In this document: one piece after another, positions 1 to 6,326 of the stretch | Layout of the letters: each line of letters starts with the position of its first letter | How positions within the stretch are numbered: position 1 is the first letter of the stretch | Assembly: GCA_900540005.1 (NCBI GenBank) | Contig: UQEM01000093.1 | Span: 1 to 10,016 of the forward strand | Direction: 5' to 3' | DNA: 10,016 bases | Source of the DNA: an uncultured Ruminococcus sp. | GTDB taxonomy: Bacteria; Bacillota; Clostridia; Oscillospirales; Ruminococcaceae | Program-made: the position numbers and the translations under genes | Notes under the pieces: generated by a model | What the model was told of the DNA's origin: nothing | What the model saw: only the letters and a program-made list of their open reading frames with translations | Databases searched by the model: none

Positions 1-51
1 AGATCTACACAAGGCTATTCGTCGGCAGCGTCAGATGTGTATAAGAGACAG
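1..51 (+). other. Illumina Nextera P5/i5 adapter, not genomic
   Basis: The bases read as the end of the P5 primer (AGATCTACAC), eight bases in the i5 index position (11-18), TCGTCGGCAGCGTC (19-32), and the 19-base Tn5 mosaic end AGATGTGTATAAGAGACAG (33-51). This is library adapter carried into the assembly. Genuine sequence begins at 52. Confidence 0.97.
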
Positions 52-1421
52 TCATCATATAGCTTCTGAAATTGTTCATCAAACGACTCCTCATCCATAG
101 CTCCGGAAGCAATAAGCAAAATATAATCATTCCGAGCTTCATCAATTTCTCGAAGTCTTTGCTGTATCTCTTTTGTTTCTTTGGTGTTTATGTCTAAAAG
201 TGCTTGTTCAACATTACTTTTCAATAGTTCTTTAATACTATCCTTGCAGTCGTAGTATTCATTGATTGCTGTTAATATAGCTTTATGCAGCTTATCCTCA
301 TGAATTGATGGCGATTTCTTGCAGTATCTTTTTCCGTTATCTATTCGGCTTATACATCTCCAAACCGGACATTTTCTACCATGTATGTTCCATACTTGTC
401 GCCTATATGCTGCACCGCACTCTGCGCAAATCATTATTTCAGTCAAGGCATATTTGCTTGAATACTTCCCCTGTTCAGTTATTGCTTTATCACTTTTCTT
501 TCGTTTTGATGATCTTTTCGCGAGTTCTTGTTGTACAAGGTTATATGTATCTCTATCAATTATTGCCTCATGTGCATCGGTTACTAAGTATTTTGCCCGT
601 TCCCCATTATTCCTGGCTTTCTTATGAGTTATGCAATCAACCGTATACGTCTTTTGAAGCAAGGCATCACCGACATACTTCTCGTTTCGTAGAATACTGA
701 ATATGCTTCCTTCCGTCCACTTTCCATTTTGCTTTGTTGTAATAAACATTTCATTAAGCTGATTTGCTATTCTTTTCATACTCAATCCGTCAAGATACAA
801 ATTATAAATATGCTTAATAATCTTGGCTTGTTCAGGTACGATTTCCGGTTTACCGTCTTCACCCTTCATATAGCCGTATAGATTATGGTAATTGAATCTT
901 ACTTTGCCTTCACGGAATGATTTCTCAACTCCCCATGTTACATTCTTACTGATAGACTCCGATTCAGCCTGCGCGAAGCTGCCATATAGTGCTATCATAA
1001 ACTCGCTCGTCATATTCAGCGTGTTTATGTTCTGCTCCTCAAATAAAACGCCTATTCCAAGCTCTTTAAGCTGACGAACATAATCGAGAATATCAACGGT
1101 GTTTCTGGCAAATCGACTTATTGACTTACATAGGATAAGGTCTATTTTCCGCTTCTTGCATAGTCTAATCATCTTGTTGAATTCGGTTCGTTTTTTCGTC
1201 TGAGTACCTGATATACCTTCGTCAGCGAATATACCAGCAAGCTCCCATTCAGGATTCTTGTTTATAAGGTCGGTATAGTAATTGATTTGCGTCTGATAGC
1301 TGTTCTGTTGCTCTTCTTGCTCTGTACTGACTCTGCAATAGGCAGCAACTCTGATCTGATGATATTTATCTTTTACTTCCGAATTAGCCTGTTTAGTTGC
1401 AGGTATCATCGTTACATTCAT
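52..1421 (-). CDS. Large serine recombinase, 3' end cut by contig edge
   Basis: Site-specific DNA recombinase of the large serine family, which makes and rejoins double-strand breaks through a phosphoserine link. The N-terminal resolvase domain shows the AAYCRVS motif with the nucleophile at about residue 32, FADEGISGT, and KSISRFARNT. Then come the 'recombinase' domain (near YGYMKGEDGK to NEKYVGDALLQ), a zinc ribbon (CAEC, later WRC and YC), and a charged, probably coiled-coil tail. The start is taken as the ATG at 1419-1421, because AGGAG sits 8 bases upstream. The in-frame GTG at 1425-1427 is only 2 bases from it. The start overlaps the previous gene by 29 bp, suggesting translational coupling. 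The reading frame continues to 15, but the last residues (CLLYTSDAADE) and the stop are adapter sequence, so the true C-terminus is missing. About 457 genuine residues are visible. Confidence 0.93.
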
Positions 1422-2289
1422 TTTCACTGCTCCTTTCTGTGATATTATTCAGTTTTACTCCGTTTATAAGCTCAATCCCAATTGTGGCATTATGACTGAC
1501 TGTTATGTGTGCAGCACACTTCATGAGCAGCTCATTATCAAGTGTATTAAGCTGTTTTCTGCTTTTCAGCAGTTCCTTAAGATATGCCGTTTTCTGTAGA
1601 ACATCATTATATGTACAGCAGTAGTATTTCAGCTCTGCAAGTTCTATAATTGCTGCTTTTATTCTGTCATAGTCAATGTCAGTACTGCCCATAAGTCTTG
1701 ATATTTCATTTTTCTGCTTTATGACCTCTCCGTTCGGAGTATACACGCTGATCTCAGCATCTGCTTCCAGCAGGCTTGGATTCGCTATCGCTGAATTAAG
1801 AATATTCAATGCAGCCGTAAAAAGCATCTGATCAGTAGCTTTGAATTCAAATGCTCCGCAACGATATGTCTTGCAGTCCCATGTACCGTTCAGATTTCTG
1901 AACAGCCTCTTTCGGCATTCAGCACATATCGTTATGTTTCTGATATCCTTTAGATCCTCAGGTACAATGCAAAGATTATTAGCTTTCTTAGCTTTTTTGT
2001 TATTCGCTCTATGGAAGATGTCCGCTGCAATTATTTGCGGATACACATCATCACCAAGATATTTCTCATTCTCAAGAATCCGCTTTACCATGTTTTTATT
2101 CCATTTGCTATCCTCACTTGGGTAATACGGAATTTCTTCGGCATTCAGCTCCTTGGATATTTCCAACAAACTTTTCCCTCTAAGGTATTCAGCAAATATT
2201 TTTGATACAGCATATACCTCTCGGTGATGAGTAGTTATTTCTCCATTTATCATCTGATAGCCGAATGGTATCCTTCGATTTTTTGCCAT
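1393..2289 (-). CDS. Recombinase-domain protein lacking the catalytic resolvase domain
   Basis: A 298-residue relative of large serine recombinases that starts directly at the 'recombinase' domain (RRIPFGYQMINGE, later LENEKYLGDDVYP). It continues into a zinc ribbon (CAEC near residue 120, then DCKTYRCGA) and a helical tail. The resolvase domain with the YCRVS serine is absent, so it cannot cut DNA alone. By family knowledge it may act as a DNA-binding partner or directionality helper for the neighbouring active recombinases, but that is inference. The start is the ATG at 2287-2289, placed by AAAGGAGG with 7-base spacing. An upstream in-frame ATG at 2322 would add 11 residues encoded by the conserved leader itself and lacks a good ribosome site. 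The gene's end overlaps the next recombinase by 29 bp. Confidence 0.88.
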   Translation of the reverse strand: MAKNRRIPFGYQMINGEITTHHREVYAVSKIFAEYLRGKSLLEISKELNAEEIPYYPSEDSKWNKNMVKRILENEKYLGDDVYPQIIAADIFHRANNKKAKKANNLCIVPEDLKDIRNITICAECRKRLFRNLNGTWDCKTYRCGAFEFKATDQMLFTAALNILNSAIANPSLLEADAEISVYTPNGEVIKQKNEISRLMGSTDIDYDRIKAAIIELAELKYYCCTYNDVLQKTAYLKELLKSRKQLNTLDNELLMKCAAHITVSHNATIGIELINGVKLNNITERSSENECNDDTCN

Positions 2290-2296
2290 TTCTGCA

Positions 2297-2354
2297 CCTC
2301 CTTTCACCAACAAAGATACCATATATTTTCCTCAATATCTATCACCAAACGCAA
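2297..2354 (-). repeat. Conserved recombinase leader module, copy 2
   Basis: Read on the minus strand this contains TTGCGT, GTGATA, an 18-base variable spacer, TGGTATCTTTGT and TGAAAGGAGG. The copy upstream of the first recombinase gene (4409-4467) has the same elements at the same spacing up to TGGTATC, then one base of length difference before the ribosome site. The outer boxes are conserved while the 18-base centre is not, which suggests a protein-binding or recombination site rather than recent duplication. Confidence 0.6.
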
Positions 2355-2355
2355 C

Positions 2356-2389
2356 AAAAAACGTGCTTTGTATTTGTTTACAAAGCACG
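2356..2389 (-). terminator. Rho-independent terminator after the recombinase/pseudogene transcript
   Basis: A perfect 10-bp stem (2362-2371 CGTGCTTTGT with 2380-2389 ACAAAGCACG, 8-base loop) is followed on the minus strand by a run of six T (2356-2361). It should end transcripts from the first recombinase gene and the decayed gene behind it. The middle recombinase gene would then need its own promoter in the remaining roughly 65 bp, or antitermination. Confidence 0.85.
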
Positions 2390-2418
2390 ATATATTTGCA
2401 TATTCTATTTATTCAATG

Positions 2419-2850
2419 TTAAATTAGTATCCATCTTCCATTCCTGAGCAAACCTTCCCATTTTATTATTGTATTCTTTTTCATGCGATCTATTGCAGTT
2501 CTAATATGGGCTTCTGTCAGCGAAAGCGTTCTTGCTATATCAGTACGTGAAATAGTTGGCTCATCCTTAAGCAGCTCCAATATTTTCTCAGCTTTTTTCC
2601 ATTACTTCGAGAGCTTGTTGTTATCAGATTGTTTTCCAATTTCAACCTGTTCTTTTTCAACCAAAGGCAATGTAACAACTGTCTTATTCGGCTCATCTCC
2701 ACTGTAATATTCCTCTATCGTTGGCTCAACATATCCGGCTTCTCTCCAAATCGAAATTATATCAGGGACTCCACTTCCAGCATGTTCGTCAAATCCGAGC
2801 AGATTGAACATCATTATTATCTTATCATCATCCCACAAAATACTCAAAAT
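2419..2850 (-). pseudogene. 3' remnant of an AlbA/ATPase-type transcriptional regulator with in-frame stop
   Basis: The frame encodes the characteristic C-terminal part of the divergent AAA/HATPase-type regulators that often carry an AlbA-like DNA-binding domain: MFNLLGFDEHAGSGVPDI, then WREAGYVEP and VVTLPL. After NNKLSK a TAA (2602-2604) interrupts it. The same frame then continues for 60 codons as an evident winged-helix segment (WKKAEKILELL, ISRTDIARTL, LLRNGRWILI) to a TAA at 2419-2421. Family members are usually several hundred residues, so the whole 5' part is missing. The remnant starts directly against the stop codon of the upstream recombinase (2852). The longest uninterrupted piece (81 codons) begins only at a TTG codon and has no ribosome site. 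I read it as a dead gene, probably truncated when the recombinase module moved in. Readthrough of the single stop cannot be excluded. Confidence 0.72.
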
Positions 2851-2851
2851 G

Positions 2852-4402
2852 TCAATCGAAATATATGTTTTCCTTGAACGTAATACCAGATATTAGGCAG
2901 AATTCCATTGTTTTTTCATTTATTACAACCTTTTCGACTATCATACCGAACAGTTCCTCATCGAAGTCTGTAATAATTGAGCTTTGGCTTTCAATACAGT
3001 CTATAAGGTTGTCCAGTTGCTTTATGGTTTCGTCCGCAGTATCATTTTTCGTATGTTTCTTCAGTTCACGATCAAGTCTTGTCATTTTACTTTCAAGTTC
3101 TGTTAGTTTCTCATTATATTTTTTATCATCAAGGAATCCTCTTTTTCGCAGTCGAGATATAATGTGGCGTTGTTCTTTCAATTCCGCCATATCCTTGCGA
3201 ATACCAAGTATCTTAGTATTGCCGTTGAATCCTCTCGTATTCACTTCCATAAGACTTCGCTGAAGCGGAAGTAGTATCTCTCGATAGTGTAATATAAGCT
3301 TATTAAGCATACACAGGAATTTTTCCTTGATCAGTTTTTCAGGTATCTGTTTTAAACTGCACGAATCGTAGTCTTCATCATGATTCCTGCATACCCAATA
3401 ATACTTACCTTTATCGATTTTTCGCTTAAATGAAGCTCTACAATTACCACATTTTATTACAGAACTAAAAACTGACTTATTCCTGTTTCCATTATAATAC
3501 TTCTTCTCTCTTTCAGCAAATAAACGCTGAACTTTGTTAAAATCATCCCTTGATATAATTGCCTCATGAGAGTCGCTTATCAGATATTTATCTCTTTCGC
3601 CCTTATTTGCGATTTTCTTATAAGGTAATGTATCAGATGAATAGTATTTTTGTAATAGCATATCACCGACATATCGTTCATTCTTTAGTATATACTTTAC
3701 GGGGAACGTATACCATTTACTGCCACGAATAATCGGAGGCACTCCCCTATTATTCAGTTCATTAGCAATCTTGGATAGCCCCATACCGCTAAGATACCAG
3801 TCATATATCATTTTAACAATTTTTGCATCTGTTGGTTCTACTACAAGCTTTCCGTCTTTTTTAATATATCCGTAAGGAACACTTGAAGGTTCAAATGTAC
3901 CATTCTCCATACGCTTTTTCACGCTCCACCGCATATTCTGCGATATGGAAGTAGATTCTTTCTGAGCCAAACTGCCCATTACAGTTATCATAAATTCATC
4001 ATGAATCTTAGCAGAATCTATATTATCCTCTTCAAAAATTATCGTTATTCCCAGTTCTTTTAGAAGTCTGACGGTATTAAGACAGTCCTTTGTGTTGCGG
4101 GCAAAACGGCTTATAGACTTGGTATAAATTCTGTCTATTTTTCCACGCTTACAATCATTTATTAGTCTTTTGAACTCGTTCCTTTTTTCATTACTTGTGC
4201 CAGTAATGCCCTCGTCCGCATATATATCTACAAGCTCCTCAGTTTCAGAACCATTGAATTTCTCGCTATAAAACCTGACCTGTGCTGCATAGGAGTGCAG
4301 CTGGTCCTCGCTGCTTGATGAAACTCGGCAATAAGCCGCACAGCGTATTTTGTGTATCGTACTCTCGGCTTTTACCGGAGCAATATATGTAACATTAGCC
4401 AT
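2852..4402 (-). CDS. Large serine recombinase, complete
   Basis: A 516-residue site-specific recombinase, a normal length for the family. The resolvase domain comes first, with AAYCRVS (nucleophilic Ser28), YADEGITGT and KSISRFARNT, followed by FEEDNIDS and QKESTSISQNMRW. The 'recombinase' domain follows (VPYGYIKKDGK to NERYVGDMLLQKYY), then a zinc ribbon (CGNC, WVC, SC), a long charged helical stretch consistent with the coiled coil of these enzymes, and a short C-terminal end. The start ATG (4400-4402) has AGGAGG 6 bases upstream. The longer in-frame start at 4435 would translate the conserved leader and is unlikely. It is the first gene of the recombinase cluster. It resembles the third gene in layout but differs clearly in sequence, so the cluster is not a simple recent duplication. 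Confidence 0.95.
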   Translation of the reverse strand: MANVTYIAPVKAESTIHKIRCAAYCRVSSSSEDQLHSYAAQVRFYSEKFNGSETEELVDIYADEGITGTSNEKRNEFKRLINDCKRGKIDRIYTKSISRFARNTKDCLNTVRLLKELGITIIFEEDNIDSAKIHDEFMITVMGSLAQKESTSISQNMRWSVKKRMENGTFEPSSVPYGYIKKDGKLVVEPTDAKIVKMIYDWYLSGMGLSKIANELNNRGVPPIIRGSKWYTFPVKYILKNERYVGDMLLQKYYSSDTLPYKKIANKGERDKYLISDSHEAIISRDDFNKVQRLFAEREKKYYNGNRNKSVFSSVIKCGNCRASFKRKIDKGKYYWVCRNHDEDYDSCSLKQIPEKLIKEKFLCMLNKLILHYREILLPLQRSLMEVNTRGFNGNTKILGIRKDMAELKEQRHIISRLRKRGFLDDKKYNEKLTELESKMTRLDRELKKHTKNDTADETIKQLDNLIDCIESQSSIITDFDEELFGMIVEKVVINEKTMEFCLISGITFKENIYFD

Positions 4403-4408
4403 ACTGAG

Positions 4409-4467
4409 CCTCCTTTCAACACACAAGGATACCACACTCCGCTCGGAAATGGTATCACTAATGTCAA
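4409..4467 (-). repeat. Conserved recombinase leader module, copy 1
   Basis: Read on the minus strand: TTGACA, TTAGTGATACCA, a short centre, TGGTATCCTTGTG, then TGAAAGGAGG. GATACCA at 4428-4434 and TGGTATC at 4450-4456 form a perfect 7-bp inverted repeat around 15 bases. Copy 2 lies at 2297-2354. TTGACA matches a consensus -35 box, but no -10 box lies 16-18 bases downstream. The site could be an operator or the recombinase's own attachment site, which commonly lies next to such genes. Confidence 0.6.
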
Positions 4468-4474
4468 TAAATAC

Positions 4475-4500
4475 GGCGGTTCACATTTGTGCAAACCGCC
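4475..4500. other. Hairpin in the divergent intergenic region
   Basis: GGCGGTT (4475-4481) pairs with AACCGCC (4494-4500), and CAC/GTG can pair inside with a small bulge. No T-run follows on either strand, so it is not a standard terminator. It lies between the divergently transcribed recombinase and nucleotidyltransferase genes and may be regulatory or part of an element end. Confidence 0.5.
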
Positions 4501-4515
4501 ATTCTTCCAAGCCTC

Positions 4516-4544
4516 TTGATTTTTACCGCTTCCCATGCTATACT
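4516..4544 (+). promoter_or_regulatory. Promoter of the MNT nucleotidyltransferase gene
   Basis: TTGATT (4516-4521), 17-base spacer, TATACT (4539-4544), with TG one base before the -10 box (extended -10). The start codon is 33 bases downstream. Confidence 0.75.
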
Positions 4545-4576
4545 TTTATTAGAAAAAACAGACTGGAGGCGTTATT

Positions 4577-4876
4577 ATGAATAATACTTACACTGTTTCG
4601 CAGATACAAGATATTCTTGTACCTATCTTTCGTGAGTACAATATTCGCAAAGCTGTTCTTTTCGGTTCATATGCCAAGGGATCAGCTAAAGACAAAAGTG
4701 ATATCGACCTCCTTGTTGACAGCGGCTTAAAGGGGCTTGCGTTCTTTGGTCTGCTTGAAGATGTTGTCAATGCACTTGGCAAAGAGGTAGATTTTCTCGA
4801 TACTTCACAGGTTATTACCGATTCAGATATAGAAAATGAGATAAAAGCAACCGGTATTGTTATTTATAAGAAATAA
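4577..4876 (+). CDS. MNT-type minimal nucleotidyltransferase domain protein
   Basis: A 99-residue protein of the polymerase-beta-like nucleotidyltransferase superfamily, minimal (MNT) class. The core motif is clear: LFGSYAKGSAKDKSDIDLLVD, with the GS helix cap and the DxD metal ligands, plus a third acidic strand in KEVDFLD. Ribosome site TGGAGG lies 7 bases before the ATG. Such proteins commonly pair with a HEPN RNase toxin, and in studied systems the MNT partner neutralises HEPN by AMP transfer. Here no HEPN gene is adjacent: upstream is a divergent recombinase, downstream a 57-residue unknown with its own promoter. It is therefore either an orphan antitoxin, the relic of a broken pair, or has an unrecognised partner. 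The active-site residues look intact. Confidence 0.9.
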   Translation: MNNTYTVSQIQDILVPIFREYNIRKAVLFGSYAKGSAKDKSDIDLLVDSGLKGLAFFGLLEDVVNALGKEVDFLDTSQVITDSDIENEIKATGIVIYKK

Positions 4877-4879
4877 AAC

Positions 4880-4906
4880 GTTTGGCACTCAAACTCTTGT
4901 TTTATT
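4880..4906 (+). terminator. Weak possible terminator after the MNT gene
   Basis: GTTTG (4880-4884) and CAAAC (4890-4894) form a short stem with a 5-base loop, followed by TCTTGTTTTATT. An alternative outer pairing of AATAAAAC (4872-4879) with GTTTTATT (4899-4906) also exists. It is A+T-rich and overlaps the next promoter's -35 box. Confidence 0.3.
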
Positions 4907-4925
4907 GGTTTATTTATGGTATAAT
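4897..4925 (+). promoter_or_regulatory. Promoter of the 57-residue ORF
   Basis: TTGTTT (4897-4902), 17-base spacer, perfect TATAAT (4920-4925) with an upstream TGG that makes an extended -10. It gives a leader of roughly 40 bases before the ATG at 4971. Confidence 0.8.
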
Positions 4926-4970
4926 AATGTATAGGCAAAACATTGCCGATCTTATTGAGGAGGTTATTAT

Positions 4971-5144
4971 ATGGCACAGAATACAAGATATGGGAAACCA
5001 TCTATGACTGATCTTCCGCCAGAACTTGGTCGACAGATCATTAACGAAACAATGCATGCTCCTCGTCCGGATACTCTTACTATTCAAAAGAAAAAACTTG
5101 AGGTTATGGAAGAACTAAGACGTAAACTGGAGATAATTAAATGA
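4971..5144 (+). CDS. Small protein of unknown function, 57 residues
   Basis: I do not recognise the family. The gene has everything expected of a real one: consensus extended -10 promoter, AGGAGG ribosome site 7 bases before the ATG, and a clean stop. The protein starts MAQNTRYGKPSMTDLPPELG and is polar and charged, without a membrane segment. It ends in a lysine/glutamate-rich amphipathic helix (IQKKKLEVMEELRRKLEIIK) that could form a coiled coil or bind a partner. Its position between an MNT nucleotidyltransferase and an antitoxin/GNAT pair, and its size, fit an antitoxin-like or partner-binding role, but nothing in the sequence proves this. Confidence 0.72.
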   Translation: MAQNTRYGKPSMTDLPPELGRQIINETMHAPRPDTLTIQKKKLEVMEELRRKLEIIK

Positions 5145-5151
5145 AGAGTTC

Positions 5152-5180
5152 TTGCATTTCTTTTTAAAATAGCATATAAT
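5152..5180 (+). promoter_or_regulatory. Promoter of the antitoxin/GNAT operon
   Basis: TTGCAT (5152-5157), 17-base spacer, TATAAT (5175-5180). It starts 8 bases after the stop of the preceding small gene, so the pair is transcribed independently of it. Confidence 0.8.
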
Positions 5181-5190
5181 ATATCTAGGG

Positions 5191-5208
5191 AAAGAATCCC
5201 AATTCTTT
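5191..5208 (+). promoter_or_regulatory. Inverted repeat in the leader, candidate operator
   Basis: AAAGAAT (5191-5197) and ATTCTTT (5202-5208) form a perfect 7-bp inverted repeat with a 4-base centre. It lies just after the expected transcription start and immediately before the AAGGAGG ribosome site, where an autoregulating antitoxin could bind. It could instead act as an RNA hairpin near the ribosome site. Confidence 0.45.
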
Positions 5209-5222
5209 AAGGAGGTGCTGCT

Positions 5223-5411
5223 ATGGCAACATCAAGTATCTTCGCAAGTTTCAATATCAAGGACAGAAAAACAGCCGAAGCTTTTGCAGAAGCACTTGAC
5301 CAGTCTGCAAAAGAGCCGACACGAGTACCTACATCGCCTGCTCCGTCACACATAACGGACAGAGATAAGATCTTAGAACTTCTCGCACAAAGGAAGAAAA
5401 ACAATGAATAA
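5223..5411 (+). CDS. Putative antitoxin paired with GNAT acetyltransferase
   Basis: A 62-residue soluble protein starting MATSSIFASFNIKDRKTAEA. Its pattern is a short strand segment, a helix rich in A, E and K (TAEAFAEALDQSAKE), a proline-rich linker (PTRVPTSPAPS), then a C-terminal helix (DRDKILELLAQRKK). From memory, small proteins of this style commonly precede GNAT genes in clostridial genomes. Combined with the 8-bp overlap (ATGAATAA) with the acetyltransferase gene, this supports an antitoxin-toxin pair. AAGGAGG lies 7 bases before the ATG, and an inverted repeat in the leader is a candidate autoregulatory site. The antitoxin role is inferred from gene order, size and overlap, as no known DNA-binding motif is obvious. 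Confidence 0.7.
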   Translation: MATSSIFASFNIKDRKTAEAFAEALDQSAKEPTRVPTSPAPSHITDRDKILELLAQRKKNNE

Positions 5412-5989
5412 CCATTCTGTTATTAATATATTAGACTTGCTGGACACCGTCGGAGAGGATGAAGTTAAAAGCATTCTCTCCGATTTTTCCTGTCCTAAAA
5501 ATCAAGAAATCGAAGACTTTCTGATAAAGAATTCAATCGAGTTCGCAAAACGAAAAATGTCCATTACATACCTCGTTTTTTGATGAATTCCTACAGCTTG
5601 TAGGCTATTTTACGCTCACTCACAAATCATCGCTTATCCCCATAGAGATGTTAAATAAAACAAGCCAGAAGAAGTTGTCTATGCACGCTAAACTTGACGA
5701 ATCGATTAATTGTTTTGATGTATCAGCTTTCCTTATAGCTCAGTTCGGAAAGAATCTCGCAGTTGCAGACGGAACGACAGTATCTGGTGATCATCTCATG
5801 GACGATGTTTTTAGCATACTTGCTGAAGCTCAACACCTAATAGGTGGTTGCACTGTATTTCTTGAATGTGAAGATAACGAAAATCTATTGAGCTTCTATC
5901 AGAATGATAATAATCGTTTCAAGCTATATGGTGAGCGAATATCTAAAAAAGAAAACAAGAAGTATCTACAACTTCTGAGATTCTTTTGA
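5404..5989 (+). pseudogene. GNAT-family acetyltransferase (toxin-type), split by +1 frameshift in T6
   Basis: The first frame (5404-5583) gives 59 residues, MNNHSVINILDLLDTVGEDE to KMSITYLVF, then TGA. Removing one T from the T6 run at 5576-5581 restores the frame: YLVF-DEFLQLVGYFTLTHKSS, then MLNKTSQKK onwards, to a TGA at 5987-5989 and about 194 residues in all. The second part shows GNAT features: the GYFTLTHK strand, the cofactor-loop region LIAQFGKNLA, and LECEDNENLLSFYQN near the end with the usual tyrosine. Proteins of this type next to small antitoxin-like partners act as acetyltransferase toxins in studied GNAT systems; the substrate here is unknown. AAGGAAG precedes the ATG by 7 bases. 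It may be an inactivating mutation, an assembly error, or recoding at TTT-TGA (see findings). Confidence 0.8.
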
Positions 5990-6030
5990 TACTTATAATA
6001 ATTCAATAAGTTATCCAACATATATGTATT

Positions 6031-6056
6031 AAGCTCCACTCATTTGAGTGGAGCTT
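6031..6056. terminator. Strong hairpin between convergent transcripts
   Basis: A perfect 11-bp stem (6031-6041 AAGCTCCACTC with 6046-6056 GAGTGGAGCTT) and 4-base loop sits between the plus-strand GNAT gene and the minus-strand operon. Following T-runs are poor on both strands, so efficiency is uncertain, but the convergent position suits a bidirectional terminator. The stop codon of the 36-residue minus-strand gene lies inside the stem. Confidence 0.65.
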
Positions 6057-6150
6057 CTTCATTATCAGCTCTGCTCGCCGCTATACAGAAGCACATAGCA
6101 AGAACTCCCACAGTTCCGCCGAACATTGCGCCTGCGATAAACTGGATCAT
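6040..6150 (-). CDS. 36-residue single-pass membrane protein, DUF3789-like
   Basis: A very short protein with one hydrophobic segment, MIQFIAGAMFGGTVGVLAMC, then FCIAASRADNEEAP and a polar tail. The glycine-rich FxxGxxxGGTVGV helix followed by an A-S-R-A-D segment matches what I recall of DUF3789, tiny proteins frequent in clostridial phages and conjugative elements; their role is not established. Its ATG overlaps the stop of the preceding gene by 4 bp (ATGA), and GGAGG lies 9 bases upstream inside that gene. It is the last gene of the minus-strand operon, and its stop lies inside the terminal hairpin. Confidence 0.7.
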   Translation of the reverse strand: MIQFIAGAMFGGTVGVLAMCFCIAASRADNEEAPLK

Positions 6151-6326
6151 GCGTTCACCTCCCATTCACGGATAGTCATGTACCTTTCAGTAACAGTAAC
6201 TTCGTTGATCTCACGGATCCTTACCTTCTCAGTCTCGGATATTTCCTTTTCTATTGCAGCACTACCTATGATCTGGTCCATTACTGCCAGCATATAATCT
6301 GCAAGTCCGGGTTTGTTATTATTCAT
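6147..6326 (-). CDS. Small protein of unknown function, 59 residues
   Basis: Starts MNNNKPGLADYMLAVMDQII and ends TIREWEVNA. I do not recognise it. It is soluble, with a short N-terminal helix followed by an acidic/basic mixed segment (IEKEISETEKVRIREINEV). The ATG overlaps the helicase stop by 8 bp (ATGAATAA), and a GGGAGGAG ribosome site sits 6 bases before it inside the helicase gene. Its own stop overlaps the next start by 4 bp. This close packing on both sides is the main evidence that it is a real gene and co-translated with the helicase. It may be a small helicase partner, which is inference from position only. Confidence 0.72.
   Translation of the reverse strand: MNNNKPGLADYMLAVMDQIIGSAAIEKEISETEKVRIREINEVTVTERYMTIREWEVNA

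Noticed and set aside
305..700. Long plus-strand open frames opposite the left recombinase gene
   Set aside because: They are antisense to clearly coding sequence with conserved recombinase motifs and have no ribosome sites.
4462..4467. Consensus -35 box (TTGACA, minus strand) as promoter of the first recombinase gene
   Set aside because: No -10-like sequence lies at 16-18 bases, so a standard promoter is not supported; it is kept only as part of the repeated leader module.
5207..5404. Minus-strand open frame opposite the antitoxin gene
   Set aside because: The plus-strand gene has a promoter, ribosome site and coupled downstream gene; the antisense frame has none.
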